Shown here piece after piece: positions 16,019 to 25,209 of a stretch of 64,000 nt of DNA. Origin of the DNA: an uncultured Blautia sp. (lineage in GTDB: Bacteria; Bacillota; Clostridia; Lachnospirales; Lachnospiraceae); NCBI GenBank assembly GCA_937893675.1, contig CALBGI010000014.1, positions 69,935 to 133,934 of the forward strand, given 5' to 3'. The position numbers and the translations under genes are program-made. Numbering within the stretch: the first letter of the stretch is position 1; every line of letters starts with the position of its first letter. A model generated the notes under the pieces. That model ran no database searches, was not told where the DNA came from, and worked only from the letters and a program-made list of their open reading frames with translations.

Positions 16019-16951
16019 TCAGTATCCCCAGCCGTCTTCAACTACTTCCCAGCCTTGGGCATCATCCGTTTGCACCAGACTCCAGCTCCACCCTTCGTAA
16101 GTTTCATTGGGAATCAGTCCCAAATCTCCGGCTTTCCTGTCTGTTTCAAAATTGGATTCCACAATGATAAGATCTCGCTTATGTAATGTTTTGTATCGCT
16201 GCATTTCATCAACAACTTTGTTTTCTACGTCTTTGTCATAACGCAGCTCCGTCAATGTGCAGCCTTTAAAATCAGATGCAAATTTATCTTCCACCGCATC
16301 AAATGCTTTGTTGATCTGTTCTTCATCATACAATGCAAAAGTACCAATTACACGGTTGACATTGGCCGTATTGCCCCTGTATCCAAACAAAACGAAACGA
16401 ACCACTGCAATGAAAACTGCCACGACAATCATTATTATAAAAAGAACCGTTTTCTTTTTCGTATCAGGTTTCTCTTTTATATTAGATTTCTCTTTCATTT
16501 TCAGATAAAAGGAATAACTCCAGACAGGAATATGCAGTCTGTTCATTTGTTCAATAAACAGGGAATTGTCCATATTATCATCAAAGGTAAAGATTCTTTT
16601 TTCTCCTATATAGACCCGAAAAGCGCCGCTCTTTTTGTACACACCCCTGGTGATATCTCCAAAATGATACTTTCTTACACGGCCAAAGGTAGAGCGATAC
16701 GTAATTTCCATATCGTTGACTTCGATCTTCCATAAACCTATATTAAAAGCTGCGGTCATCATCGCTATGGAAATACATAACAGAATCAGGATTGCCCACA
16801 AAGCTTCCTTTATCATAATGCTGTAAATCAGTAAGCCTGTACTGCATACACCAAAAAAAGCAAACAAACCGCCCAAATAGCGTTCCGATTGGATCACATA
16901 ATGAGACCATGGTTCTTTTTTATTTTGGATCTGATTTCTGTGATTTTTCAT
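16019..16951 (-). CDS. Membrane protein with PH-like domain and C-terminal outer domain
   Basis: This 310-residue protein starts with two transmembrane segments (GGLFAFFGVCSTGLLIYSIM and LWAILILLCISIAMMTAAFN). A cytosolic PH-like domain follows (KIEVNDMEITYRSTFGRVRK to FIEQMNRLHIPVWSY). A third transmembrane segment (TVLFIIMIVVAVFIAVVRFV) leads to an outward domain ending in GWEVVEDGWGY. The front half resembles DUF6560-type proteins and the neighbour at 17691-18218. The ATG at 16949-16951 follows AAAGGA; a TTG seven codons earlier is less likely. Function unknown. Confidence 0.6.
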   Translation of the reverse strand: MKNHRNQIQNKKEPWSHYVIQSERYLGGLFAFFGVCSTGLLIYSIMIKEALWAILILLCISIAMMTAAFNIGLWKIEVNDMEITYRSTFGRVRKYHFGDITRGVYKKSGAFRVYIGEKRIFTFDDNMDNSLFIEQMNRLHIPVWSYSFYLKMKEKSNIKEKPDTKKKTVLFIIMIVVAVFIAVVRFVLFGYRGNTANVNRVIGTFALYDEEQINKAFDAVEDKFASDFKGCTLTELRYDKDVENKVVDEMQRYKTLHKRDLIIVESNFETDRKAGDLGLIPNETYEGWSWSLVQTDDAQGWEVVEDGWGY

Positions 16952-16990
16952 GAGATTTCCTTTCTCCTGCAAATCTTAACAGCAGCCCGC

Positions 16991-17677
16991 CTAGTTAAAT
17001 TCCACAAGCTCCAACCCTGTCTCCCGTTGAAATCCTTCCGCCCATTCCTTATCACGATAAAAAACAATCCCTTCCTGATATCCGTCGCTGGTAAAAAACA
17101 GCTGTTTTTCATTTCCATATTCTTTAATGATTTTATTTAATTCATTTGCCACGCTCACATCAAACCAGTCGTCATACACTTCTGCTTCCAATGTAAACTG
17201 CCTGTCGTTCCATTCGAAACGAACCGTTCGTTTTCCTGTTCCTTCTTCCCAGTTCACCTGACTGGTATCTTCCTGTATGTTTTTAAAATCGAGCTCTTCC
17301 TGATCCAAGGACGAAACACCGGTCAGAAAGTCCGTATACATTTTCTCTACATTAAAGAATTCTACATCAAAGGTATACACGCCGTTTGCATAAGGAGTCC
17401 ATGTCATATTTTCGTAGTCATAATCTCCCTGACCCAACACAGTTAATAACATTGCGGCCTTATTTAATTCCACTTCCGGCGGCATCGCTTTATAGTCCTG
17501 TTCCAGGTCGTCTGTCATTTGATCGGTTATCCCATTTATTTCATATTTCTCAAAGATTTCCCCAAGTTCCTTATAGGTTTTTTGCATGGTTTCTCCTCCG
17601 GATAAGGTATCTTTCAGACTGCAGCCATTTAAGGGCAGCAGCGCAGACAAAAACAAAATCAGCGATTTTTTCATCAT
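16991..17677 (-). CDS. Secreted lipoprotein of unknown function
   Basis: This 228-residue lipoprotein has a short signal peptide and the lipobox ALLPLNGC. The mature part is acidic with aromatic-rich strands (DYENMTWTPYANGVYTFDVE and TGKRTVRFEWNDRQFTLEAE). The ATG at 17675-17677 has GAGG eight bases upstream, while a GTG one codon earlier is an alternative. It sits between two PH-like membrane proteins. It may be the outer partner of one of them, but no family was recognised. Confidence 0.6.
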   Translation of the reverse strand: MMKKSLILFLSALLPLNGCSLKDTLSGGETMQKTYKELGEIFEKYEINGITDQMTDDLEQDYKAMPPEVELNKAAMLLTVLGQGDYDYENMTWTPYANGVYTFDVEFFNVEKMYTDFLTGVSSLDQEELDFKNIQEDTSQVNWEEGTGKRTVRFEWNDRQFTLEAEVYDDWFDVSVANELNKIIKEYGNEKQLFFTSDGYQEGIVFYRDKEWAEGFQRETGLELVEFN

Positions 17678-17690
17678 CACAGTTACCTCT

Positions 17691-18218
17691 CTATTGTGCG
17701 ACAGGGCATTCTTCAGGTTCTGAGTTTTTCAGCCAGATTTCCAGGTTTTCAAAATTGTCAAACTGTCGGGTAATAGTAAAAATAGGTTTATCTTTATCAT
17801 ACAGCTTTATTTTGCTGCCGTTTATTTTTCTGTATGTAATTCTGCTTCTCAAAAGGATATTGCTTTTTCGTCCTTTTATTACTTTTATTTTTTTGCCGTC
17901 CAGGACGATGATCTTATTGTCTTTATAATGTTTCCACATACCAAAATCTGCAATGCTGATGAAAATCACCACCGCGGTACAGCACATATTTGCCCAGTCT
18001 TTTGAGGAAAGAAATGCGAAAAAAGCAACTGCCGCCATCACTCCCAGCGGGGTGCAGATGATGACCATGATTTTCAAAATTTTCATCATATTCGTGCGCA
18101 TTTGCACAGTATACACAGCCGTATCATCTTCCTTACTTTTTGCGGTAAGGTATTGCATCATGACTGGTACCAGCAAGGTAATTCCTATCACAAATGCGCT
18201 TCTGTAAATAAATTCCAT
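17691..18218 (-). CDS. DUF6560-like membrane protein with PH-like domain
   Basis: This 175-residue protein has three hydrophobic segments (AFVIGITLLVPVMMQYL, ILKIMVIICTPLGVMAAVAF and CCTAVVIFISIADFGMW). They are followed by a compact cytosolic domain: NKIIVLDGKKIKVIKGRKSN, then RITYRKINGSKIKLYDKDKP and FDNFENLEIWLKNSE. This domain aligns by pattern with that of the 16019-16951 protein, so the two look like distant paralogues. GAGG lies about ten bases upstream of the ATG. Function unknown. Confidence 0.6.
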   Translation of the reverse strand: MEFIYRSAFVIGITLLVPVMMQYLTAKSKEDDTAVYTVQMRTNMMKILKIMVIICTPLGVMAAVAFFAFLSSKDWANMCCTAVVIFISIADFGMWKHYKDNKIIVLDGKKIKVIKGRKSNILLRSRITYRKINGSKIKLYDKDKPIFTITRQFDNFENLEIWLKNSEPEECPVAQ

Positions 18219-18239
18219 ACTCGTGTTACCTCATATGCA

Positions 18240-19448
18240 TCAATTTCGGCGGATTTTCTTGTTCTCTGCCCGTTTTTTCTTCCGGGTATCCGGCTTAGAA
18301 AAGGTCCGGATATAGTCCTTGCGGATTTCTGTGACATCCTGCGTCAGAAATGCTGCAATACGCGCCTGATCGGAAGCGCAATCCGGTAGGACCGCCACAA
18401 ATTTCTCCGCCAGCTGCTCCTCCTTGCCGTACAGATCAAGAGCTCCTTCGTATCCTGCCAGTTCTCTCAGCACCGCGGTGAACTCTTCATACCTGTTTTC
18501 TCGGATCTCCAGACTAACCTTTGCTTTTGCAGTTGTGCCATTCAGGTAAAGAACCTTCAGTACCGTATCGCCCCCGGATCGATCCAATGTAACCCAAAGA
18601 GCGAGCTTTTTCGAGAGCAGATTCCCGCCGATCAGCATCCAATTTTCACTTCGATAAATCTCAAGATACTGCTTCATTGCCGTATCTTCAAACGGTATTT
18701 TTTCAAAGTGTTCTCCGTCCAGCAGCTGCTCCAGCTGCTTTTTGCTGAGAATCCGGTTCAGTACCGGGATACTGTGACAGGAGGTACAGACATAGCGTTT
18801 CATTTTCCGAAACAGTGTAACGACTAAAACTGCAACCACAAGAAAAGACAGAAAAAATTGTCTGTCCATTTCTATCTCTCCGGCTGCGGTTTCCCAGATA
18901 CCACACAGGAGCACCAGAACCCCAAAGCTCCACAGACCTGCGGCCAGAAGCTTTTTCAGCGGATAGAAATGAATCCATTCGATGATCTGCACCTGCTGTC
19001 TGCCGCTCATAATTTTCTCGCGTAAAAGGCTGCGGGCAATCCGCTGATTCAGGAGCCCCGGAATCCATGCAATCCCAAACAGAAGCATTGCAATGCCGAC
19101 ATACAGGGCAATTCCTATCCAGCCGATATCCAGATACGATTCCAGAAGCAGAGGGAAGCTTATCAGCAATAATATAAGAAAAAAAGGCATAGATGACTTC
19201 TTCCGCCCTTTTTGGAGATTCCAGTCATTCATGGCGGAATTGATGCACAGGACAAATATCAGAATCGCCGATATCCCGCCGGACACCCAGTTTTTAAGAT
19301 CTCCAAACCGCATGACATGCTCTTTTTTGTGCATACCGGGAAATTGCCCGGTAACACCTGCATAGAGGCAAAATCCTAAATAAGCCAAGGCCAGAAGAGC
19401 CCCTGCCAGCTTCAAAATCGTTTTTCCTGCAAGTTTTGGTTTTTCCAT
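18240..19448 (-). CDS. Polytopic membrane protein with C-terminal cytosolic domain
   Basis: This 402-residue protein has about six transmembrane segments in its first 210 residues (for example ILKLAGALLALAYLGFCLYA and LFFLSFL-type stretches). A Cys-x-x-Cys (VCTSCHSIP) follows the last of them. The cytosolic domain (LEIYRSENWMLIGGNLLSKK to EEFTAVLRELAGYEG) has the PH-like strand order of its neighbours. The C-terminus is very basic (DTRKKKRAENKKIRRN). I start at the ATG at 19446-19448 because AGGA lies just upstream; the frame is open further but overlaps the next gene. No family recognised. Confidence 0.58.
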   Translation of the reverse strand: MEKPKLAGKTILKLAGALLALAYLGFCLYAGVTGQFPGMHKKEHVMRFGDLKNWVSGGISAILIFVLCINSAMNDWNLQKGRKKSSMPFFLILLLISFPLLLESYLDIGWIGIALYVGIAMLLFGIAWIPGLLNQRIARSLLREKIMSGRQQVQIIEWIHFYPLKKLLAAGLWSFGVLVLLCGIWETAAGEIEMDRQFFLSFLVVAVLVVTLFRKMKRYVCTSCHSIPVLNRILSKKQLEQLLDGEHFEKIPFEDTAMKQYLEIYRSENWMLIGGNLLSKKLALWVTLDRSGGDTVLKVLYLNGTTAKAKVSLEIRENRYEEFTAVLRELAGYEGALDLYGKEEQLAEKFVAVLPDCASDQARIAAFLTQDVTEIRKDYIRTFSKPDTRKKKRAENKKIRRN

Positions 19449-19453
19449 TCTTC

Positions 19454-20233
19454 CTACTCTCCCCGTCGTTGACGAATCATAAAATAAAGCAGAAAATAAA
19501 ACGCGATCAGAGCGGCGCCCATACAGGGAAAGTAAATTTCCCCGGGCAGCCTGCCAACATACGGATGACTCAGCACACACAGGAATACACAGGCTGCAAA
19601 GGCCAGCCCACTGAGCACAATATAGAATGGCTTGCGGTTATCCGCAGGCTCCAAAACATTCTCCCATGTTTTTCTTCGCTCCAGTTCCTGCAGCAGCATT
19701 TCTTCATCCGGGATTCCTTTGACTAAAAAATAGGTACGCCACATCACTGGCCTGTCCGGATGACCTGACTGACATCGGATGGCATAGTGACTGCGATTTT
19801 CTTTGATGTTCCATACTTTCAGAATCTCGTCCGCACCATTTGGAACAAACGGCTTCCTGCCCTGCGCGCGCAGAATTGCCTGTATTTGCATTGACCCTGC
19901 CGCAAATCCCCCAAAGCCCCGCCCATACTTAGCGAGGCCGCGTGCATCCAATACCCATAACCGGTCGCCTTCTGTGAGAAAAAAAATCGTCGCATCCTGT
20001 ATTCCGCGCCGTCCCATCCGCACAGCCAGTGCAATTCCGATTCCGCTGCCAGAAACCACCAGGATCATGGAAGACCATTCCTGGGGCACCCCCAGAGACA
20101 GCGATAAGAAGGTTCCTCCCAGCAGCAAAACGGTCATCAGCAGTACAATCCCCAATATTCCGCCTACCGCCCGATATCCATATCGGCTTTTTTTCCCTGT
20201 CTCCGAAGACATCCATACCTTTTTCAGCTTCAT
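19454..20233 (-). CDS. Four-TM membrane protein of unknown function
   Basis: This 259-residue protein has two transmembrane segments at the start (AVGGILGIVLLMTVLLLGGT and MILVVSGSGIGIALAVRMG). A cytosolic middle domain follows (DATIFFLTEGDRLWVLDARG, KVWNIKENRSHYAIRCQS). Two more transmembrane segments end in a basic tail (YFMIRQRRGE). The ATG at 20231-20233 follows GGAGGAGAAAGGA. It is the first gene of the minus-strand accessory block and diverges from the Bce module. A possible -10 TATAAT lies in the 204-bp intergenic region, without a clear -35. Confidence 0.58.
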   Translation of the reverse strand: MKLKKVWMSSETGKKSRYGYRAVGGILGIVLLMTVLLLGGTFLSLSLGVPQEWSSMILVVSGSGIGIALAVRMGRRGIQDATIFFLTEGDRLWVLDARGLAKYGRGFGGFAAGSMQIQAILRAQGRKPFVPNGADEILKVWNIKENRSHYAIRCQSGHPDRPVMWRTYFLVKGIPDEEMLLQELERRKTWENVLEPADNRKPFYIVLSGLAFAACVFLCVLSHPYVGRLPGEIYFPCMGAALIAFYFLLYFMIRQRRGE

Positions 20234-20386
20234 TCCTTTCTCCTCCTGCCCCATTCGCCTGAGCATTGCTCCTGCCACGCGTCTTGTCTTTGTGAATAAT
20301 TTATAGAAGCATTATATATTATGCGGCATTTTTTGTATATAATTTTTTTAAGAATTTACAAAAACAGGATTATTTTTTCATGCGCA

Positions 20387-20415
20387 TTGAGAAAACCACT
20401 CAGATACCGTATAAT
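20387..20415 (+). promoter_or_regulatory. Promoter of the two-component genes
   Basis: TTGAGA (20387-20392), 17 bases, TATAAT (20410-20415), 22 bases ahead of the response regulator ATG. The rest of the 204-bp divergent spacer is very AT-rich and shows no other clear element on this strand. Confidence 0.8.
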
Positions 20416-20437
20416 AAAGCACCAGGGAGGTCTCTTT

Positions 20438-21106
20438 ATGAAGAAAAAAATACTGATTGTTGAAGACGATTTTACCATACAGACACAGCTGAAAACCCTT
20501 TTGTCCGGAAATGGATATGACGTTTTTGCGGTTACGGATTTTTCCGGGACGATCCAGCAGATCAAAAATTTTCTGCCGCACCTGGTTATTCTGGATATAA
20601 AGCTTCCGGGAAGCAGCGGCTTTGAAATATGCTCGGAAATCCGGACGTTTTCAGATATTCCCATCGTATTCGTAACCAGCAGCAATACGGATATGGATGA
20701 GCTCAACAGCATTATGCTCGGGGGCGACGCGTTTATCACAAAGCCCTACAATACCGCCATCCTGCTTGCCAAAATTGCGTCGTTGCTGAAAAAGGCATAT
20801 CTGTCCAATCAAACAGAGCTATTTACCTGGAACGGCGCATCCCTGCATCTGGAATGCAGCACGATAGAATCCCAAGGACAGAAAGCAGAATTAACCAAGA
20901 ATGAATTAAAGATCCTTTACTATCTTTTTAAAAACGCCGGAAAAATTTGTTCCCGGACAGACATTGTGGATTTCCTCTGGGATAACCAATTATATGTTGA
21001 CGATAATGCCCTGAGCGTAAATATTGCCCGTATCCGCGACAAACTGGCGGCGATCGGACTGACTGATTTCATTAAGACAAAACACAGGCAGGGATACACC
21101 TTATGA
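20438..21106 (+). CDS. OmpR-family response regulator, BceR-like
   Basis: This 222-residue transcription factor has an N-terminal receiver with the acidic pair in ILIVEDDF, phospho-acceptor Asp53 in LVILDIKLPG and the conserved Lys in FITKPYN. The C-terminal winged helix (ELTKNELKILYYLFKNAGKI to DFIKTKHRQGYTL) is of OmpR type. I start at the ATG at 20438 with GGGAGG upstream. The histidine kinase overlaps it by ATGA. The ABC genes downstream identify it as the regulator of a Bce-type antimicrobial peptide resistance module, and the palindrome ahead of the ATPase gene is its likely binding site. Confidence 0.92.
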   Translation: MKKKILIVEDDFTIQTQLKTLLSGNGYDVFAVTDFSGTIQQIKNFLPHLVILDIKLPGSSGFEICSEIRTFSDIPIVFVTSSNTDMDELNSIMLGGDAFITKPYNTAILLAKIASLLKKAYLSNQTELFTWNGASLHLECSTIESQGQKAELTKNELKILYYLFKNAGKICSRTDIVDFLWDNQLYVDDNALSVNIARIRDKLAAIGLTDFIKTKHRQGYTL

Positions 21107-22116
21107 ACAACAAACAATATCTCAAAAATCAGATTCCAATGCTGTCAGTGAACTTTTGGGGAGTGCTGGCCCTTTCTCTGTTTCTGCTTGCAAACGGAAA
21201 TCCGCCTCAGACGATCGCCTTTATTTCCACCGCCTGGGTGCTTATCCTTGGCAATTATCTGCTGATCTCGTATTTTATCGAAAAAAGGTATCTGCACAAG
21301 CTACTGAACATGGCAGAACAGCTGGATGAACGCTATCTGATACCGGAAATTATGGCCTTGCCTGAAAAAGCAAACGAGCAGGTTTTTTATCAGCTTATGA
21401 AAATGGCCGAAAAATCCATGCTCGAAAAAATAAACGAAATACACAGTGAGCGAAAAGAATATAAAGAATACATTGAACAGTGGATACACGAGGTCAAAAC
21501 ACCGATCACCGCAATGAAGCTGCTCCTTGAAAATAACCCCTCTTCCTTTTCCAGAGATGTCCTGGCAGAACTGGAGCATATCAATCAATATACGGAGCAG
21601 GCACTTTATTATGCCCGCAGTGAACACACCGAAAAAGACTACTCCGTGCGGGAGATCCCTCTATGCGATATGGTACATTGCGCCATTGCAGACAATAAAT
21701 ATCTTCTTCGTCAAAGCAATATGACAATTACCATAGACCATATGGAAAACCGGGTTTATACGGATGAAAAATGGGTGCGGTTCATCCTGAACCAGATTAT
21801 CGGCAATGCGGTAAAATATCGCACAGAACATCCCATTCTGCACTTTTCTGCAGCAAAAACAAAGGGCAGGGTCATTTTATCCATCCGCGATAACGGGATC
21901 GGCATTCCAAAAAGCGATCTGCCCCGTATCTTTGAAAAAGGCTTTACCGGTCAGAACGGACGGATCGGAAAAAACTCTACCGGGATCGGTTTATATCTTT
22001 GCAGGCGCCTTTGCCATAAGCTTGGCATCGGTATTGCTGCCTGTTCAGACAATCGGGGAACCACGATTTCCCTTTCCTTTCAGATCAATGATTTTATTGC
22101 CGGAGTGCAGGACTGA
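21103..22116 (+). CDS. Intramembrane-sensing histidine kinase, BceS-like
   Basis: This 337-residue kinase has two closely spaced transmembrane segments (residues about 14-31 and 38-58) with almost no outer loop. This is the mark of kinases that sense through their partner ABC permease and not directly. The H-box is QWIHEVKTPITAMKLL (phospho-accepting His129). The ATPase domain shows N, G1 and G2 boxes (NQIIGNAVKYR, IRDNGIGIPKSDLPRIF, STGIGLYLCRRL). Its ATG overlaps the regulator stop in ATGA. Confidence 0.93.
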   Translation: MNNKQYLKNQIPMLSVNFWGVLALSLFLLANGNPPQTIAFISTAWVLILGNYLLISYFIEKRYLHKLLNMAEQLDERYLIPEIMALPEKANEQVFYQLMKMAEKSMLEKINEIHSERKEYKEYIEQWIHEVKTPITAMKLLLENNPSSFSRDVLAELEHINQYTEQALYYARSEHTEKDYSVREIPLCDMVHCAIADNKYLLRQSNMTITIDHMENRVYTDEKWVRFILNQIIGNAVKYRTEHPILHFSAAKTKGRVILSIRDNGIGIPKSDLPRIFEKGFTGQNGRIGKNSTGIGLYLCRRLCHKLGIGIAACSDNRGTTISLSFQINDFIAGVQD

Positions 22117-22141
22117 TGCGTCCTGCACTTCTTACGTTTTT
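22105..22141 (+). terminator. Hairpin over the kinase stop codon, possible terminator
   Basis: GTGCAGGAC (22105-22113) and GTCCTGCAC (22120-22128) form a perfect 9-bp stem with the kinase stop codon TGA in the six-base loop. A T-rich but interrupted run (TTCTTACGTTTTT) follows. It probably separates the regulator-kinase transcript from the ABC genes, which have their own control region. Confidence 0.55.
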
Positions 22142-22148
22142 GTAAGAA
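22129..22148. promoter_or_regulatory. Palindrome upstream of the ABC operon, likely response-regulator box
   Basis: TTCTTAC and GTAAGAA are perfect 7-bp arms six bases apart, with a further GTAAGAA half-site at 22153-22159. Downstream, TACAAT (22190-22195) is a fair -10, but no -35 resembling TTGACA lies at the right distance. This fits a promoter that needs the activator bound upstream. Confidence 0.6.
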
Positions 22149-22227
22149 CTGTGTAAGAAAAAGCGATACCAAAAACAGTTCGCACCATTTACAATGTTGA
22201 TATGAAATATGCAAGGAGGCTTATCTG

Positions 22228-22995
22228 ATGAATCCGATTTTGAAACTGGAACATATCCAGAAATACTATGGCAATGAGGGAAGTCTTACCAAGGCCATTC
22301 AAGATATCAGCTTTTGTGTGAACACCGGAGAATTTCTTGGAATCATGGGTGCGTCCGGTTCCGGAAAGACAACGCTGCTCAACTGCATTTCCACCATCGA
22401 TACCGTAAGCGCAGGCCACATTTTCCTGGAAGATACCGATATCACGGAAATAAGACCAAACACCCTCGCACGCTTTCGCAGAGAAAATCTGGGCTTTATC
22501 TTTCAGGACTTTCATTTACTGGATACCCTGACAATTTCCGAAAACATTGCACTGGCACTGGCGATCAACCGGGTACCTGCGAGGAATGTAAAACCCCGGA
22601 TCCTGGATATGGCACAAAAGCTGAATATCTGCGATATTCTGAACAAATATCCCTATCAGGTATCCGGCGGTCAGAAGCAGCGCTGTGCCTGTGCAAGAGC
22701 ACTGATCAACAATCCCAGGCTTTTGCTGGCAGATGAACCCACCGGTGCATTGGACAGCCATTCCTCCCAAATGCTGCTGTCCACCATGCAAAGCATCAAT
22801 GAGCAGCTTGGCGCAACCATTCTCATGGTAACCCATGACGCTTTTACTGCCAGCTATGCCAGTCGGATTCTCTTTTTAAAGGACGGGGAAATCTTTATGG
22901 AACTGCGTAAGGGAAATGACAGCAGAAGTGCTTTTTTTGATAAAATCCTGAATGTTCTTACCATGCTTGGAGGGGGACAGAGCCATGTATGCTAA
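22228..22995 (+). CDS. ABC transporter ATP-binding protein, BceA-like
   Basis: This 255-residue ATPase has Walker A GASGSGKTT (residues 41-49), a Q-loop in FIFQDFHLLD, signature VSGGQKQRC, Walker B LLLADEPTGALD and the switch His in MVTHD. It belongs to the MacB/LolD-like group that pairs with a single large FtsX-type permease. In Bce systems the complex frees lipid II-cycle intermediates from peptide antibiotics such as bacitracin. AAGGAGG lies upstream of the ATG. It overlaps the permease gene by 11 bases. Confidence 0.95.
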   Translation: MNPILKLEHIQKYYGNEGSLTKAIQDISFCVNTGEFLGIMGASGSGKTTLLNCISTIDTVSAGHIFLEDTDITEIRPNTLARFRRENLGFIFQDFHLLDTLTISENIALALAINRVPARNVKPRILDMAQKLNICDILNKYPYQVSGGQKQRCACARALINNPRLLLADEPTGALDSHSSQMLLSTMQSINEQLGATILMVTHDAFTASYASRILFLKDGEIFMELRKGNDSRSAFFDKILNVLTMLGGGQSHVC

Positions 22996-25201
22996 ACTTG
23001 TTTTCAGAAATGCAAAACGGTCGGTCAAAGACTATCTGATCTACATTGTCACAATGACCATCTGTGTCACCTTATTTTATGCATTCCTTTCTGTTTCCAG
23101 CCGCTATTATCACCCGGATATCGGCAGCGCGTATGATTTTACCCTGTTAAGTGACGGAATGAAAATCGCGATCTGCATGATAACCTTGCTGTTGCTGTTT
23201 TTGATACGGTTTGTCAATCATTATATGCTCCGGCGAAAGCAAAAAGAGTTTGCTGTTCAGGCCATTATGGGAATGGAACAAAAAACCATTGGCAGGATCT
23301 TCTTTGCTGAAACCCTGATCATGGGGATGTTTTCCATTTTGATTGGTATTTTTTTCGGTGTGTTCTGCTCTCAATTTATCACCGCAATGCTCCTTACCAC
23401 GTATGGAAAGCCTTATGAAATCTCATGGACATTATTCCCGGACACCGTTTTGCTGACAGTGGTATTTTTTGTGGCAAGTTTTTTTGTGGTAGGAATGTTC
23501 AATACCCGTACCATTCAGAAAACAAAAATTATTGATATGCTTTCTGCAGAGAACGAAAATGAGCCGGAACTGAAAAAGAGCCGATGGATTTTTGTTATCA
23601 CTGCATTTTTTGAGTTATTTACTGTATGGGCATTTGTCGTGGGTATTACAAAAGCACTGTTCTTCTACGACGCCCGTTTTGCGTTTCCAGTACAATTCAT
23701 GTATTTCAGCAATATTCTTTTTCCCGCTGTTTCTCTGGGCTGGCTCATTTTATGGCTGTTTAAAAGAAAAAAATGGAGCTCCCAAAAATTGCTCCGTGGT
23801 TTATTTATATGCTCCGTATTAAATGCTCTTGCAGCGATAAGTGTGCCCGCGCTTACAAACCGGTATTATCTTCCTTTAGGAAATGGCATGCTTAGACAAT
23901 ATATGTTGTTTGCGCTAATTGACCTGATTTTTTTTATCTGTTCTCTGATTTACCTTGCCAGCAGCTTCCTGGTTGCATGGAAAGAAAAATCGCCGGAACA
24001 TAAATACAAGGGCGAAAATCTGTTCTTCTTTGGGCAGATCATATCAAAACTGAATACTACCAGCAAGACCATGACGCTTGTCAGCATAACCCTTGTGCTT
24101 GCCATTTTCCTGTTTATCGCTGCCCCCATTTTGACAGGCTGGGCCTCTGGTTATCTGGATATACGATCCATGTATGACATTCAGATCTATACAGAATACA
24201 CGGATGTATATGACAAAAAAGAGCTTTCCCACGGCGATTATGAAATTGTGACGGAATATCTTGCCGACCATGGCATTGAAACAGACTATGACTGTACGTT
24301 CGATCTTTATCTCCCGGAGGAAAAAGATTTCCACAATCGGGTAAAATATGATTTTCCCGTTGTTGCTGTTTCGTTAAGTGATTATAACCGGGTGCGGGAG
24401 ATGCTGGGATATGAGCCAGTTTCGCTATCGGAAAATGAGTTTACCACACAATGGCAGACGATTGCAACGAAGGAAGAACGGGACAGCTTTTTGAAAGAAC
24501 ATACCCGTATTATGACAGACGCGGGAGAATTGACCCTTTCCGGGCAGCCATATCACGAGGAAGCAATCGGAGAAACGGTGTACAACCGCTATACAAATGT
24601 ACTCTATGTATTTCCGGATCGTGTTTGTGAAAAGCTGCTTACGGTCATGCGGAACCGCTATATCACCACAACGGAAAAGATTGCTTACGAAAACGCCCGC
24701 GAATTGGAACAGGCTTTTTGTACCGAGTATCCAGAGACAACAGACACCGGCGTCAGCTACGGTATCCGTTTGAGTACCTTGCAGATCAACAGTTCTATTG
24801 CAGATAACTTTGTTTTACAGGCCGCAATGATTTATAGTGCTGTCGTACTGATGGTAATTTGTCTTACCGTACTTTCCTTACAACAGCTTTTAGACGCAGG
24901 ACAATATAAATATCGCTTCTCCGTACTCCGAAAATTGGGTGTGGAAGAAGCGCATATCAATAAACTTATCCTGAAACAATTAAGCGTCTGGTTCGGGCTG
25001 CCCATTCTTGTGGCAGTCGTTGTAGCCACTGTTGTAATAGCTTACTTTGTCCAAACCATCTCCGCAGAAATTTCAGCCTATATCGGGTTCGGTGCATTGC
25101 TGTTTCAGATCGGAGCAACTGCAGGAATTTTGCTCCTTTTGCTGATCTGTTATTTCATCAGCACCTGGCTGTTATTTCGTTCAAAAATAATCTCATTTTA
25201 A
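22985..25201 (+). CDS. ABC transporter permease, BceB-like
   Basis: This 738-residue FtsX-type permease has about ten transmembrane segments. A large extracellular domain between segments 7 and 8 (residues about 400-620, for example YTEYTDVYDKKELSHGDYEI) is the hallmark of Bce peptide sensors and detoxifiers. The N-terminus MYAKLVFRNAKRSVKDYLIY matches the family opening. I start at the ATG at 22985 with GGAGG upstream inside the ATPase gene. The substrate is likely a peptide antibiotic acting on the lipid II cycle, but the sequence does not say which. Confidence 0.93.
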   Translation: MYAKLVFRNAKRSVKDYLIYIVTMTICVTLFYAFLSVSSRYYHPDIGSAYDFTLLSDGMKIAICMITLLLLFLIRFVNHYMLRRKQKEFAVQAIMGMEQKTIGRIFFAETLIMGMFSILIGIFFGVFCSQFITAMLLTTYGKPYEISWTLFPDTVLLTVVFFVASFFVVGMFNTRTIQKTKIIDMLSAENENEPELKKSRWIFVITAFFELFTVWAFVVGITKALFFYDARFAFPVQFMYFSNILFPAVSLGWLILWLFKRKKWSSQKLLRGLFICSVLNALAAISVPALTNRYYLPLGNGMLRQYMLFALIDLIFFICSLIYLASSFLVAWKEKSPEHKYKGENLFFFGQIISKLNTTSKTMTLVSITLVLAIFLFIAAPILTGWASGYLDIRSMYDIQIYTEYTDVYDKKELSHGDYEIVTEYLADHGIETDYDCTFDLYLPEEKDFHNRVKYDFPVVAVSLSDYNRVREMLGYEPVSLSENEFTTQWQTIATKEERDSFLKEHTRIMTDAGELTLSGQPYHEEAIGETVYNRYTNVLYVFPDRVCEKLLTVMRNRYITTTEKIAYENARELEQAFCTEYPETTDTGVSYGIRLSTLQINSSIADNFVLQAAMIYSAVVLMVICLTVLSLQQLLDAGQYKYRFSVLRKLGVEEAHINKLILKQLSVWFGLPILVAVVVATVVIAYFVQTISAEISAYIGFGALLFQIGATAGILLLLLICYFISTWLLFRSKIISF

Positions 25202-25209
25202 CATTGCAC

